The notes: generated by a model from the letters alone, not told the origin. Counted from the first letter of the stretch, positions 53,197 to 62,520 are shown. The stretch is DNA of 64,000 nt from Flagellimonas myxillae (GCF_023502235.1 NZ_JAMFLY010000001.1:744001-808000), one strand, 5' to 3'. Made by a program: numbers and translations.

Positions 53197-54144
53197 CTAA
53201 ATATTAATTTTATTGGAGATGCTGTAACGGGTGTCATTTTTTCTTGAACGCACCATAATCTCTCCTAAAAAACCGGCTAAAAAAAGTTGGGTACCTATGA
53301 TCATTGCAGTCAGGGCAATATAAAACTGTGGGCGGTCGGTGATCAAACGACCTGTTGGGTTAAGAAACAATTTGTCAACGCCGAGATAAATGGAAAACCC
53401 AAAGCCGATTAAAAACATGATAACCCCGAGCGCCCCGAACAGATGCATGGGGCGTCTTCCAAACTTGGATACAAACCAGATGGTGATCAAATCCAGGAAG
53501 CCATTGATAAATCGCTCTGCCCCAAATTTGGTGCTGCCATATTTTCTGGCCTGGTGTTGCACCACTTTTTCAGTGATTTTCGAAAATCCAGCGTTCTTGG
53601 CCAACACCGGTATATATCTGTGCATCTCACCATAGACCTCAATGTTTTTAACGACAGCTTGATTAAAAGCCTTTAGGCCGCAATTGAAATCGTGGAGGCG
53701 GACTCCCGAAGTACGGCGTGCTGCCCAATTGAAAAGTTTGGAGGGTATATTCTTGGCGATAACCGAATCGTAGCGTTTCTTTTTCCAGCCTGAAACGATA
53801 TGAAATCCCTCTTCCTTGACCATTTTGTAAAGCTCTGGAATCTCCTCAGGATTGTCTTGTAAGTCGGCATCCATGGTTATGACCACTTCGCCGAGGGCGG
53901 CTTTAAACCCAGCGTGCAACGCTTGGGACTTCCCATAATTTTTTAGGAACCGGATCCCCTTTACATTAGCGTTGGCACTGGACAACTTTTCGATGGTTTT
54001 CCAGGAATCGTCGGTGCTTCCATCATCAATAAAAATAACTTCATATACAAAACGATTGGACTGCATAACAGATGCAATCCAATCATGGAGTTCAATTAGG
54101 GATTCCTGTTCGTTAAGTAAGGGGATTACAATGGAAATTTGCAT
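53197..54144 (-). CDS. GT2 family glycosyltransferase, polyprenyl-phosphate type
   Basis: This is a 315-residue DPM/GtrB-like enzyme. The GT-A domain has IVIPLLNEQESL, FIDDGSTDDSW and the DxD-bearing ITMDADLQDNPEEIPEL, then HQARKYGSTKFGAERF. Two C-terminal membrane segments follow (about 230-252 and 270-292). Members transfer a sugar from UDP- or GDP-sugar to a polyprenyl phosphate at the membrane. The sugar is unknown. It is followed at 58 bp by the mutase gene on the same strand. Confidence 0.93.
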   Translation of the reverse strand: MQISIVIPLLNEQESLIELHDWIASVMQSNRFVYEVIFIDDGSTDDSWKTIEKLSSANANVKGIRFLKNYGKSQALHAGFKAALGEVVITMDADLQDNPEEIPELYKMVKEEGFHIVSGWKKKRYDSVIAKNIPSKLFNWAARRTSGVRLHDFNCGLKAFNQAVVKNIEVYGEMHRYIPVLAKNAGFSKITEKVVQHQARKYGSTKFGAERFINGFLDLITIWFVSKFGRRPMHLFGALGVIMFLIGFGFSIYLGVDKLFLNPTGRLITDRPQFYIALTAMIIGTQLFLAGFLGEIMVRSRKNDTRYSISNKINI

Positions 54145-54186
54145 TGTTGCTTTCTGGAATTCCCTTCAAAAGTAGCATTTTTTGGC

Positions 54187-54708
54187 TTAGTAAGCGGGTT
54201 TGTCCTTTTTCATGATAAGACCGGCAATGAGGCTTACCACAAATCCAAAAACCACCGAAATAATCATAAAAACCGCCATGATAACCCAGAAAAAACGCTT
54301 TTGCATTTCAATTCCCTGATTGACCTGTTCTGCGGTCAGGTTGGGATTCTGTTCCATCATCTGTTGTTTTCCCACTTCATAGGCCTCCTCCATAAAATTT
54401 GGCTCAATGATGTTAGAAAAGATTAAAAAATAAATAGTGCCCACTACAAAGCTGATAGCTGCTACGCCCGCTCCCATTTTTAGGGCGTCAATTAAATTGA
54501 GATAACCCCCGTTGGCTTTTTTGTATTGCATAACTGCCAACACAACAAAGATGGCCAGAATGGCAAACTGAACAGCTTGGATGCCCATACTTCTTTCGTG
54601 ATGCATATCGGCAAAATAGAGCATGAGGGAAAACACGATTCCCGCAGCTCCTGCCAAAGCACCAAAATTTAGTGAGAACCGGCCCACTTTTGGTTTATTT
54701 TCTTCCAT
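54187..54708 (-). CDS. DUF4199 integral membrane protein
   Basis: This is a 173-residue protein with four membrane segments (about 13-31, 43-60, 75-98 and 141-165) and a soluble helical loop between the last two (NFMEEAYEVGKQQMMEQNP). The layout, with GVVFGFVVSLIAGLIMKK-like ending, is that of DUF4199, common in Bacteroidota and of unknown function. It is first in the run toward the GT2, mutase and ABC exporter genes, 42 bp upstream of the GT2 gene. Confidence 0.85.
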   Translation of the reverse strand: MEENKPKVGRFSLNFGALAGAAGIVFSLMLYFADMHHERSMGIQAVQFAILAIFVVLAVMQYKKANGGYLNLIDALKMGAGVAAISFVVGTIYFLIFSNIIEPNFMEEAYEVGKQQMMEQNPNLTAEQVNQGIEMQKRFFWVIMAVFMIISVVFGFVVSLIAGLIMKKDKPAY

Positions 54709-54806
54709 TTTATTCGAAATTAAAGGTTGTTAGCAGTATGTTAGTGATAGTTGTTAAGGTTTTGTTACAGCTAAAGTTAGATTTTTTCTTTTTTAATGGA
54801 TTTAGG

Positions 54807-54836
54807 TTGTTGTTCTAAAAGAAATCATTAAATTTG
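54807..54836 (+). promoter_or_regulatory. Promoter of rpmE2
   Basis: GGTTG (TTG at 54807-54809) and TAAATTTG (54829-54836) are separated by 19 bp, a good fit to the Bacteroidota consensus. The start codon at 54872 leaves a leader of about 30 bases. Confidence 0.6.
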
Positions 54837-54871
54837 CACCTCGAAAATTCTGAGATTAAGTATTTAAGGCG

Positions 54872-55141
54872 ATGAGAAAAGATATACACCCAGAGAATTA
54901 TAGATTGGTAGCATTTAAAGACATGTCAAATGACGATGTTTTTATCACAAAATCTACCGCTGAGGCCAAGGAGACCATTACCGTTGATGGGGTAGAGTAT
55001 CCGTTGGTTAAATTGGAAATCTCAAGAACTTCCCATCCTTACTATACTGGGAAGACCAAGTTGGTCGATACCGCTGGTAGAATTGACAAATTCAAAAATA
55101 AATACAAGAAATTCAGCAAGGAAGAAAAGAAGGCGGAATAG
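54872..55141 (+). CDS. rpmE2: 50S ribosomal protein L31, type B
   Basis: This is an 89-residue L31 of the type B, zinc-free form: MRKDIHPENYRLVAFKDMSN, then TVDGVEYPLVKLEISRTSHP, and YTGKTKLVDTAGRIDKFKNK. The zinc CxxC motif of type A is absent. It bridges the two ribosomal subunits. It has its own promoter and a strong terminator, so it is monocistronic. In some bacteria type B L31 is induced by zinc starvation; in Bacteroidota it is often the only L31, so no such control should be assumed. Confidence 0.97.
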   Translation: MRKDIHPENYRLVAFKDMSNDDVFITKSTAEAKETITVDGVEYPLVKLEISRTSHPYYTGKTKLVDTAGRIDKFKNKYKKFSKEEKKAE

Positions 55142-55168
55142 TCGAATTTTCTTAATAAATATATAATG

Positions 55169-55199
55169 CGCCCTTGATTTTTAATCAAGGGCGTTTTTT
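55169..55199 (+). terminator. Terminator of rpmE2
   Basis: An 11-bp perfect stem (CGCCCTTGATT with AATCAAGGGCG, 3-nt loop) is followed by TTTTTT. It separates rpmE2 from the GlmU-family gene. Confidence 0.88.
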
Positions 55200-55224
55200 A
55201 TTTTTACATCCAGAAACAACCAAT

Positions 55225-56400
55225 ATGAATTATATCCTTGCCGACGGCCCAAGAAGGGATGCGCTACTTCCCTTTACATTTACCAGACCAGTTGCGGAGA
55301 TACGAATAGGAATATTGACCATAAAGGAAAAATGGGAACGACGCCTCAATACTCCAGTGAGTTTTAAAACCGAGGAATACCTTTCTGAAAAGTTTCCCAT
55401 GGTTTCGGAAAAGGAAAACATCATCATTGACGGTTCCATTGTCCCGGATAAGGGATTATCGGAAATGGTTCAATCCCTCGTAGGGAATGAGGCCATTCAA
55501 TACGGAGACAGGGTTGTAGCTTACCATACCACTGCCCCTAGTTCCGAACCCGATTTCTCTAAATACAAGATAAAAGAGTACCATGGCGACTTGATCACAG
55601 TTGATTTTACCTGGGATATTTTCTCCAAAAATGGAGAGGCGCTTCAAGCCGATTATGATTTTCTTACGGAAGGAAGGCAAAGTGCCCCTATTTCGAATAC
55701 CAACAAACTTATCGCTTCGGACAACATTTTTTTGGAGGATGGTGCAAGCGTTGAACACAGTATTTTGAATGCCTCTGAGGGCCCAATCTATGTGGGTGAA
55801 AATGCCCAGATTTGGGAAGGGGGACTTATTCGAGGTGCATTGGCCCTTTGCGATAGTGCCGTGGTGAAGATGGGAGCCAAAATTTACGGACCTACAACCG
55901 TTGGACCCCATGGAAAGGTGTGCGGAGAGATAAGCAACTCTGTTATTTTTGGCTATTCCAGTAAGGGACATGAGGGATATTTGGGCAATGCTGTGTTAGG
56001 GGAATGGTGCAATATTGGCGCAGATTCCAATAATTCAAACTTAAAGAACAATTATGCCAAGGTGCGTATGTGGAATTATGAGACGGAGACCTTTGATCAT
56101 ACGGGACTTCAGTTTTGTGGCCTAATGATGGGAGACCATAGCAAGACCGCAATCAACACCATGTTCAATACAGGGACGGTAATTGGGGTAAACTCCAACA
56201 TTTACGTTCCAGGATTCCCGAGAAACTTTATTCCAAGTTTTAGTTGGGGTGGAGCCTCCGGATTCTCAACATATATGCCCAAAAGAGCCTTTGAAGCCGC
56301 CAAGGTTATGATGTCCAGAAGAGGAAAGGAGTTTGATGACAAAGAGGCTCGAATTTTGGAGCATGTTTTTGAACTCACAAAAAAGTGGAGAAACTACTAG
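55225..56400 (+). CDS. GlmU family protein (putative sugar nucleotidyltransferase)
   Basis: I choose the ATG at 55225 (391 residues, MNYILADGPRRDALLPFTFTR), since an earlier in-frame start would lie inside the rpmE2 terminator. The N-terminal half keeps only traces of a nucleotidyltransferase, with RPVAEIRIGILTIKEKWE. The C-terminal half is a left-handed beta-helix with hexapeptide repeats (DNIFLEDGASVEHSIL, GENAQIWEGGLIRGAL, MGAKIYGPTTVGPHGKV, EWCNIGADSNNSNLKNNYAK). Bacteroidota carry this GlmU-like protein of uncertain reaction. Classic GlmU uridyl-transfer residues (GTA near the start) are not evident. Confidence 0.9.
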   Translation: MNYILADGPRRDALLPFTFTRPVAEIRIGILTIKEKWERRLNTPVSFKTEEYLSEKFPMVSEKENIIIDGSIVPDKGLSEMVQSLVGNEAIQYGDRVVAYHTTAPSSEPDFSKYKIKEYHGDLITVDFTWDIFSKNGEALQADYDFLTEGRQSAPISNTNKLIASDNIFLEDGASVEHSILNASEGPIYVGENAQIWEGGLIRGALALCDSAVVKMGAKIYGPTTVGPHGKVCGEISNSVIFGYSSKGHEGYLGNAVLGEWCNIGADSNNSNLKNNYAKVRMWNYETETFDHTGLQFCGLMMGDHSKTAINTMFNTGTVIGVNSNIYVPGFPRNFIPSFSWGGASGFSTYMPKRAFEAAKVMMSRRGKEFDDKEARILEHVFELTKKWRNY

Positions 56401-56549
56401 CATTTTCATTTGGATTCGTTTGTGGCCTAAGAATCCCAAGTTATGGCCAAATTGTTTTTGATCGAGTACCTTAAGACGGATTGAAGATGCCCTCTGGTTT
56501 GTTTCATTTACAATTAACTACCTTGTTCAAATACAACAAATCAAACAAA

Positions 56550-57020
56550 ATGAGATTTTTCACAAGCATTGCCCTTTTGATTTTAATTGTCTCTGGCTGT
56601 AAACCTGAAACAGAGAATCTAGTAAAAACACAACTCAATACAGAACCAGAGAAGGAGGCCATTAAATCCACACTTGTTGCCATGTGGGACGCCATTGAAC
56701 AGGGAGATGTGGAACGTTATGCTACCTATGTACATCCAGATTTCACACAATTTGGGGAAACCGATTCCATTCTTAGCGTAGGGAAAGAAACGGAAGTCAA
56801 GGGTGTGGCAGCATGGGTAAAGGACTCCGAGGGCATTCATACCGAAATGGATGAGCCGTTGGTGACGGTAAAAGGCGATGTTGCTTGGATCACCTATTAT
56901 TGGCGTGACTATGGCATCACAAACGGGGAACCATTCAACTCGAGAGGTAAGTCCACCAGGATTTTTGTGAAAGAATCGGGTAAATGGCTATGTATTCATG
57001 GGCACTACACCCTGTTATAA
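56550..57020 (+). CDS. SnoaL/NTF2-like lipoprotein
   Basis: I choose the ATG at 56550 (156 residues), which gives a signal peptide and lipobox (LLILIVSGC). The mature domain is NTF2-like: KSTLVAMWDAIEQGDVERYATYVHPDFTQFG, then PLVTVKGDVAWITYYWRDYG and STRIFVKESGKWLCIHGHYTLL. Domains of this type (DUF4440-like) bind small molecules or act as ketosteroid-isomerase-like enzymes; none is assigned here. It ends 34 bp before the convergent SGNH gene. Confidence 0.85.
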   Translation: MRFFTSIALLILIVSGCKPETENLVKTQLNTEPEKEAIKSTLVAMWDAIEQGDVERYATYVHPDFTQFGETDSILSVGKETEVKGVAAWVKDSEGIHTEMDEPLVTVKGDVAWITYYWRDYGITNGEPFNSRGKSTRIFVKESGKWLCIHGHYTLL

Positions 57021-57054
57021 GAGTGCACTAAATGAAATCATCAAAACCGTCCCG

Positions 57055-58815
57055 TTAATCCGTTTGGAGAACTTTCACCATTTCTTGTGCAATAAGCGCA
57101 TATCCTTTACTGTTCGGATGTAGCCCGTCCGTAAAGAGGGATTCGTCCAACGCTCCATTTTCAAGCAACAGGGGAGTACCAATATCTGCATAATGCACAT
57201 TTTCGCCATCTGCTATTTTCGAAATTTTAAGGTTTAGCTTTTTGATGTCTTCCTCCTTATCGGTTCGGGGTAAAATTCCCATGATGAACAACTTGCTCTT
57301 CGGCTGTCGTACTTGGATTGCCTGTATCAAATTTTGGAGACCCTCCAAAATCTCGGATTCGCTGTTGAGATGCAAATTATTGGTCCCAATCATTAACACA
57401 ACCTTTTCGGCCTCAAATCCGTCCAATTCATCATGATGTACCCGCCAAAGTACATTTTCGATACGGTCCCAACCAGATCCAAAATTTTGTATGCCCAAAG
57501 GAACCATGACCGATTTCCAAGAATCTGCTCCATTGACTATGGTGGAAGCGGGCGTTCCTCCCCAAAAATTGATTATGGAATCTCCAAAAAGACAGATTTT
57601 GGGTGGGTTTACCACATTGGATTCCAAAATTTCCTGATGTCTATCCTCCCACTTGTAAACCGAAATATCCCTGCTTTGGGTTGTGGGTACCGTTGTGGAA
57701 ATTGTCCCAACAGGTTCTTTGAGCACCTCCCGAATCAATTTTTCGTAAGCATCGGTGTATTGGATCATCCCAAAATCGTTGGGGTGGATAATGTCCACGA
57801 AAGAATCAAACCCTAGCTGAATTGCGTCTTTGGTCAGAAGGTAAATATCTTCATAGCCGTCCGCTATCAATTGGTCATAAATCTTGGTCAATTCCTGGTT
57901 TAAGGGTTCGTACCTCTTTTTGTTTTCCTCGTTGGTAAAATCGTCCGCATAACCCACATGAGCCGTTAGGATTATGGGGGTGTTTGGTCTCTTTTCCCGG
58001 AGTTTTTTCACTGCGTTCCAAGTTAGCAGATAGGTGTTATGCCGGGTTGGACTCAAATTTGGTAAGCAATCCAAGATGTATAATTTGGCGTCAATTTCCG
58101 ACATTAAGTCAATGAGGGCAGGTTCCAATCTTCCGTTGCCGGAGAATCCCAAATTTATAATGGACCGGTCCAGCCGACGCTCGAGTATGTTGGTCCACGC
58201 CATCCCGGGTCTCGAGGCGCAAGCTCCTTGACAGATGGAGGTACCGTAAGCCACTATGGGCTTTTCTTTTCTTTGGGGTAACGGCTTTAAAAAAGAGGTT
58301 TCCGCTATCCCAATTTCAAGATTTTCGATTTCATTGTAAAGGGGCAAGAAGAGTTGGTATTCCCGACCATATTTGTTGTAAGTTTTCGAATTGGATTCAA
58401 TGGTGAAGGTATAGGTACTTTCCTTGTCAAGAGCATAAAATCCCCAAAACCGAAGCCAATCTCCATGCTCGGTTTTCCCATATAAATCCAAGCCACTGAC
58501 GCCAGTTGCAGGCATGTGTGGCATTGAAATCCCACCTTTAAGTGTATATTTTACTTGGATGCTTGGGGCGTTGCTCCAAAATCTAATGGATAGACCTGCT
58601 GCCTGTTTTGAAAGGCCCCAAACCGGAGGTCTCACATTTTTCTCTGCTCTTGCGGGAAGTCTGTGGTATTGGGACTTTACCTCTTCAGGCCATGCTTGAC
58701 CAGATATGACCGGGAATTCGTTTTCGGCCGGATTCCACCAACGTAGATTGGCTTTCTCCTGCGCCGATACCTGAAAAAGGGAGGCTATAAAAGCTAAGAG
58801 CAGAATTTTCTTCAT
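57055..58815 (-). CDS. Exported protein with two tandem SGNH hydrolase domains
   Basis: I choose the ATG at 58815 (586 residues), which gives the signal peptide MKKILLLAFIASLFQVSAQ. A beta-sandwich (about 20-165) precedes the first SGNH domain (about 180-370), which reads IVAYGTSICQGACA where GDS is usual, with INLGFSGNG and VDIIHPNDFGM carrying the Asp/His. The second SGNH domain (about 395-586) is canonical: ICLFGDSIINFWGG, VVLMIGTNNLHLNSE and FTDGLHPNSKGYALIA. SGNH enzymes are esterases acting on acylated glycans or lipids, and the tandem form suggests a polysaccharide deacetylase role. Substrate unknown. Confidence 0.9.
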   Translation of the reverse strand: MKKILLLAFIASLFQVSAQEKANLRWWNPAENEFPVISGQAWPEEVKSQYHRLPARAEKNVRPPVWGLSKQAAGLSIRFWSNAPSIQVKYTLKGGISMPHMPATGVSGLDLYGKTEHGDWLRFWGFYALDKESTYTFTIESNSKTYNKYGREYQLFLPLYNEIENLEIGIAETSFLKPLPQRKEKPIVAYGTSICQGACASRPGMAWTNILERRLDRSIINLGFSGNGRLEPALIDLMSEIDAKLYILDCLPNLSPTRHNTYLLTWNAVKKLREKRPNTPIILTAHVGYADDFTNEENKKRYEPLNQELTKIYDQLIADGYEDIYLLTKDAIQLGFDSFVDIIHPNDFGMIQYTDAYEKLIREVLKEPVGTISTTVPTTQSRDISVYKWEDRHQEILESNVVNPPKICLFGDSIINFWGGTPASTIVNGADSWKSVMVPLGIQNFGSGWDRIENVLWRVHHDELDGFEAEKVVLMIGTNNLHLNSESEILEGLQNLIQAIQVRQPKSKLFIMGILPRTDKEEDIKKLNLKISKIADGENVHYADIGTPLLLENGALDESLFTDGLHPNSKGYALIAQEMVKVLQTD

Positions 58816-58970
58816 TGTATTGTTTTTGGATTGCCTAAACCGACAACGAAAATAACCCAAGTTTTGTGCATTCTCCAAGAAAGTGTGGGTAAGATATCCT
58901 TAATAGGACTTATTGGGACCACCCAACATGCGCAACACCTGCCTAACCTTCCTAAGTCCCAATGAATCAT

Positions 58971-58978
58971 TATCTTTG
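58971..58978 (+). promoter_or_regulatory. -7 box upstream of mtaB
   Basis: TATCTTTG fits TAnnTTTG exactly, 24 bp upstream of the mtaB ATG. A -33 element is not clear. Confidence 0.45.
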
Positions 58979-59002
58979 CAGGCCAAAATTCAGTAAGGTT
59001 CA

Positions 59003-60331
59003 ATGAACAAAAAGGTCGCATTTTACACTTTGGGCTGCAAGCTAAATTTCTCAGAAACTTCGACCATTGCAAGAAGTTTTGAAAAGGAGGACTTTGATCG
59101 TGTGGATTTTGCTGAAAAGGCGGATATCTACGTGATCAATACTTGCTCGGTTACGGAAAATGCCGACAAGCGCTTTAAGACCATTGTAAAACAGGCCCAG
59201 AAAAACAATCCGGATGCCTTTGTGGCCGCCGTGGGTTGCTATGCCCAATTGAAGCCCGAAGAGTTGGCTGCCGTGGATGGGGTGGACCTTGTTTTGGGCG
59301 CGACGGAAAAATTCAAGATTACCGATTACCTGAACGATCTTTCCAAAAATATGCAGGGAGAAGTCCATTCCTGTGAAATTGAAGATGCGGATTTTTATGT
59401 GGGGAGCTATGCCATTGGTGACAGAACCCGTGCTTTTTTAAAGGTCCAGGATGGGTGCGATTATAAATGCACCTACTGTACAATTCCATTGGCAAGGGGC
59501 ATATCGCGAAGCGATACCTTGGAAAATGTGCTTAAAAATGCCATTGAAATTGCCTCCAAGGACATTAAGGAAATTGTGTTGACGGGTGTAAATATTGGTG
59601 ATTACGGGAAAGGGGAATTTGGCAATAAGAAGCATCAGCATACCTTCTTCGAATTGGTGCAAGCCTTGGACAAGGTTGAAGGAATTCACAGATTACGAAT
59701 CTCCTCCATAGAACCAAATCTGCTAAAGAACGAAACCATCGATTTTGTATCCAAGAGTAGGTCGTTTGTGCCGCATTTCCATATTCCATTGCAGAGTGGA
59801 AGTGATGAAATCCTGAAGAAAATGCGTCGCAGATATTTGTCGAATCTTTATGTGGACAGGGTAAATCGAATTAAACAGACCATGCCCCATGCCTGTATTG
59901 GGGTAGATGTCATCGTTGGCTTCCCTGGGGAGACCGAAGAACAGTTTTTGGAAACCTACCATTTTTTAAATGATCTGGATATTTCCTATCTCCATGTGTT
60001 CACGTATTCTGAAAGGGACAACACCTTGGCTTCCGAAATGGAAAATCCAGTACCCAAGAACGTTCGAAGCAAGCGAAGCAAAATGTTGCGTGGCCTTTCG
60101 GCCAAAAAGCGCCGTGCTTTCTACGAGGGTCAGTTGGGTAGTACCCGTACTGTTCTTTTTGAAGGCGAAAACAAATCGGGGTACATCCACGGGTTTACCG
60201 AAAACTATGTGAAAGTAAAAGCACCATGGAACCCTGGGTTGGTGAATACCTTACACCAAGTGGAACTTACTGAGATAGATGAAGATGGCCTGGTCCGGTT
60301 TGAGTTTGTTCCAGAAAGGGTATTGGTATAA
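59003..60331 (+). CDS. mtaB: tRNA t6A37 methylthiotransferase
   Basis: This is a 442-residue radical-SAM methylthiotransferase. The N-terminal UPF0004 domain binds the auxiliary cluster through C12 (TLGCKLN), C48 (NTCSVTENAD) and C79 (VGCYAQ). The radical-SAM cluster is C152-xxx-C156-xx-C159 (GCDYKCTYCTIP). A TRAM-like tail (about 375-442) follows. The TLGCKLNFSE start and the KRSKMLRGLSAKKR linker are typical of MtaB rather than MiaB or RimO. It adds a methylthio group to t6A37 in tRNAs that read ANN codons. Confidence 0.96.
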   Translation: MNKKVAFYTLGCKLNFSETSTIARSFEKEDFDRVDFAEKADIYVINTCSVTENADKRFKTIVKQAQKNNPDAFVAAVGCYAQLKPEELAAVDGVDLVLGATEKFKITDYLNDLSKNMQGEVHSCEIEDADFYVGSYAIGDRTRAFLKVQDGCDYKCTYCTIPLARGISRSDTLENVLKNAIEIASKDIKEIVLTGVNIGDYGKGEFGNKKHQHTFFELVQALDKVEGIHRLRISSIEPNLLKNETIDFVSKSRSFVPHFHIPLQSGSDEILKKMRRRYLSNLYVDRVNRIKQTMPHACIGVDVIVGFPGETEEQFLETYHFLNDLDISYLHVFTYSERDNTLASEMENPVPKNVRSKRSKMLRGLSAKKRRAFYEGQLGSTRTVLFEGENKSGYIHGFTENYVKVKAPWNPGLVNTLHQVELTEIDEDGLVRFEFVPERVLV

Positions 60332-60334
60332 AAA

Positions 60335-60355
60335 AACCTCTCAAAAAGAGAGGTT
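60335..60355. terminator. Bidirectional terminator between mtaB and the GNAT gene
   Basis: An 8-bp perfect stem (AACCTCTC with GAGAGGTT, loop AAAAA) has an A run on the left and TTTC on the right. It can stop both convergent transcripts. Confidence 0.75.
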
Positions 60356-60378
60356 TCAATTAGTCTTGATTTTTTGGA

Positions 60379-60672
60379 TTAGATACGTATTCCTACTGGG
60401 AGCATCTCTTTGTATTGTCTGTTCTTTCTTAAAAAACCTGCAATGTGCGGACTTGTGGGTACCACGCGGAGGTTTTTTTCTTGGATTTCATGCAAAACGG
60501 CCTTAATAAATGTTTCTTTAAAACCTTCTTGGGTAATTTCCTCGGGGATGACCAATTTGGTCAAAAATACTTTACGTTCTTGCGAGGAGTACTCAATTTT
60601 AGCCAAATGGCCATCAACCCTAGTTTCAAATTGGCGTAAGAAACTATTGTCATTAATTTCCATTTCTGTCAT
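60379..60672 (-). CDS. Small GNAT-like N-acetyltransferase (YidJ/Gcn5-related)
   Basis: This protein has about 97 residues if started at the ATG at 60672 (MTEMEINDNSFLRQFE); the ATG at 60663 is equally plausible. It belongs to the short GNAT group with HLAKIEYSSQERKVFLTKLVIPEE, then FKETFIKAVLHEIQEKNLRVVPTSPHIAGFLRKN. These minimal proteins bind acetyl-CoA in a shortened fold; their substrates are unknown. An imperfect inverted repeat (ATTACC and GGTAAT, 5 bp apart) lies about 30 bp upstream and could be a regulator site, though weak. Confidence 0.8.
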   Translation of the reverse strand: MTEMEINDNSFLRQFETRVDGHLAKIEYSSQERKVFLTKLVIPEEITQEGFKETFIKAVLHEIQEKNLRVVPTSPHIAGFLRKNRQYKEMLPVGIRI

Positions 60673-60832
60673 ATAGTATTGTTTTAAAATTGACACAGCA
60701 CATTACCAAAGCGGTAATTGTAAAATCTTCCTTTTGGCTATTTGTTCAAAATCAATGGGGCCTGTTGCAAAAGGGACACAAAATTAGTCAAAAAATTGTT
60801 AATTTCCTAGCCCAATTGATATTAGGGAAGAA

Positions 60833-61510
60833 ATGCCCCACTCCAAAATCCACCTTTATTTAATGCCTGGGATGGCAGCCAACCCATCCATCTTCGACGG
60901 AATCAATTTACCAAAAGAGACCTTTGAGCTCCATAAATTACAATGGTTTGTTCCTGATAAGGGAATGGACCTGAGGCAATATGCCCAGAAAATGGTTTCC
61001 CAAATACCACATAAAAACCCAGTATTGCTCGGCGTTTCTTTTGGTGGGATGTTGGTGCAGGAAATGGCAAAGCTAATGGATGTTCAAAAAGTAATCGTGG
61101 TATCAGCAGTTAAGAGCCAGGCCGAACTTCCCAAAAAAATGTGGCTGGCCAAACACACCAAAGCCCACAAGCTTCTACCGACAGGCTTGGTAAACAACGT
61201 AGAATTTTTAGCGAGATATGCTTTCGGGGAGAAAGCGACCAAACGGTTGGAACTCTATGAAAAATATTTATCCGTCCGGGACAAAAGGTACATCGACTGG
61301 TCCATAGATAACATTGTGAACTGGAACCAAGATACCCCACCTCCTAATCTGGTGCACATCCACGGGGATAAAGATGCCGTATTTCCCATTGCAAATATCA
61401 AAGATTGCATGGTGGTCAAAAACGGAACCCATACCATGATCATCCATCGCGCGAGATGGTTCAAGGAGCATCTTCCGGCAATTATTTTAGAAGAAGGAAG
61501 TTCTATATAG
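60833..61510 (+). CDS. Alpha/beta hydrolase
   Basis: This is a 225-residue cytoplasmic hydrolase. The nucleophile is S69 in LLGVSFGGMLVQEMAK; the acid is in HIHGDKDAVFP and the His in NGTHTMIIHRA. The fold starts with LMPGMAANPSIFDGI and is shorter than most carboxylesterases. Substrate unknown. It is 27 bp upstream of the lytic transglycosylase gene on the same strand, so the two are probably co-transcribed. Confidence 0.88.
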   Translation: MPHSKIHLYLMPGMAANPSIFDGINLPKETFELHKLQWFVPDKGMDLRQYAQKMVSQIPHKNPVLLGVSFGGMLVQEMAKLMDVQKVIVVSAVKSQAELPKKMWLAKHTKAHKLLPTGLVNNVEFLARYAFGEKATKRLELYEKYLSVRDKRYIDWSIDNIVNWNQDTPPPNLVHIHGDKDAVFPIANIKDCMVVKNGTHTMIIHRARWFKEHLPAIILEEGSSI

Positions 61511-61537
61511 TATCTTTATCCAACAATAAGGTGTACT

Positions 61538-62506
61538 ATGAAACAGATTAAAAACGTATTGGCGGTAATCGGACTTTTGGTAGTAGTGGGAAGCTTAATT
61601 TTTGCAGTACAGTCCAAACCTGAGGATTACGTTCAGATGGAATCAACGGAACAGGAGAGTGAAAACGATAAAAATGTGGCTGATGGGTATCGCATCAGTG
61701 CTATCGAAATACCGGAAGACCTCAACTTTGCGGGTGAGCCTGTGCCCTTTGATGACCCTGAAGTCATGGAGCGGGTAGATCGTGAGTTTTTAGTAAACAC
61801 TTATTGGCAGTCCAATGCCTTGTTGCTGATGAAAAGAGCCAACAAGTACTTTCCCATTATAGAACCCATATTGGCCAAAAATGGTATTCCGGATGATTTT
61901 AAGTATTTGGCCGTGGCCGAAAGCGCACTTATTGATGTGGCATCCCCAAAGGGCGCTGCGGGAATGTGGCATTTTATGCGGGCCACCGGAAGGGAATATG
62001 GACTCGAGGTCAATGCCAATGTTGATGAGCGCTATCATATTGAAAAATCTACCCAAGCTGCCTGTGAATATATCAACAAATGGAAAAAACGCTTTGGGAC
62101 TTGGACACTTACCGCTGCATCATATAATGCAGGTCCAGGTGGAGTGCAGAAATACATGAATATCCAAAAAGTGGACAACTATTATGATCTTTTATTGGGC
62201 CAGGAGACTGGGCGCTATGTTTTTCGAATTTTGGCCCTCAAGGAAATCCTTTCCAACCCTGATAAGTATGGATTTGAAGTGGGGCAGGAGGATTTTTATA
62301 AAACAGTACCCACCTTTTCCGTTCAAGTAGATACCGCAGTCACAAGCTGGGCAGATTTTGCCAAACTTTATGAAATCAACTACAAAATCCTAAAAAGACA
62401 TAATCCCTGGTTGCGCGAACCCCATTTGAACAATGCTTCCCGTAAAAAATATGTTATTGAGATTCCGAACAAAGGGTATTACCGGAACATGAGTGCTGGG
62501 GAATAA
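61538..62506 (+). CDS. Membrane-anchored lytic transglycosylase (MltD-like, GH23)
   Basis: This 322-residue protein has an N-terminal signal anchor (about 7-24). The catalytic SLT domain (about 95-235) has E128 in LAVAESALIDVASPKGAAGMW, then EKSTQAACEYINKW and TAASYNAGPGGV. The C-terminal segment (about 250-322) has LysM-like character (SWADFAKLYEINYKILKRHNPWL). The protein should cut murein glycan strands with formation of 1,6-anhydro ends at the outer face of the inner membrane. The layout matches flavobacterial lytic transglycosylases with a single degraded LysM. Confidence 0.92.
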   Translation: MKQIKNVLAVIGLLVVVGSLIFAVQSKPEDYVQMESTEQESENDKNVADGYRISAIEIPEDLNFAGEPVPFDDPEVMERVDREFLVNTYWQSNALLLMKRANKYFPIIEPILAKNGIPDDFKYLAVAESALIDVASPKGAAGMWHFMRATGREYGLEVNANVDERYHIEKSTQAACEYINKWKKRFGTWTLTAASYNAGPGGVQKYMNIQKVDNYYDLLLGQETGRYVFRILALKEILSNPDKYGFEVGQEDFYKTVPTFSVQVDTAVTSWADFAKLYEINYKILKRHNPWLREPHLNNASRKKYVIEIPNKGYYRNMSAGE

Positions 62507-62520
62507 AAGACTAAAACCCA

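Noticed and set aside
60703..60722. Inverted repeat ATTACC/GGTAAT upstream of the small GNAT gene as an operator
   Set aside because: The stem is 6 bp with a 5-bp gap, which is expected by chance in AT-rich spacers, and no regulator gene is adjacent.
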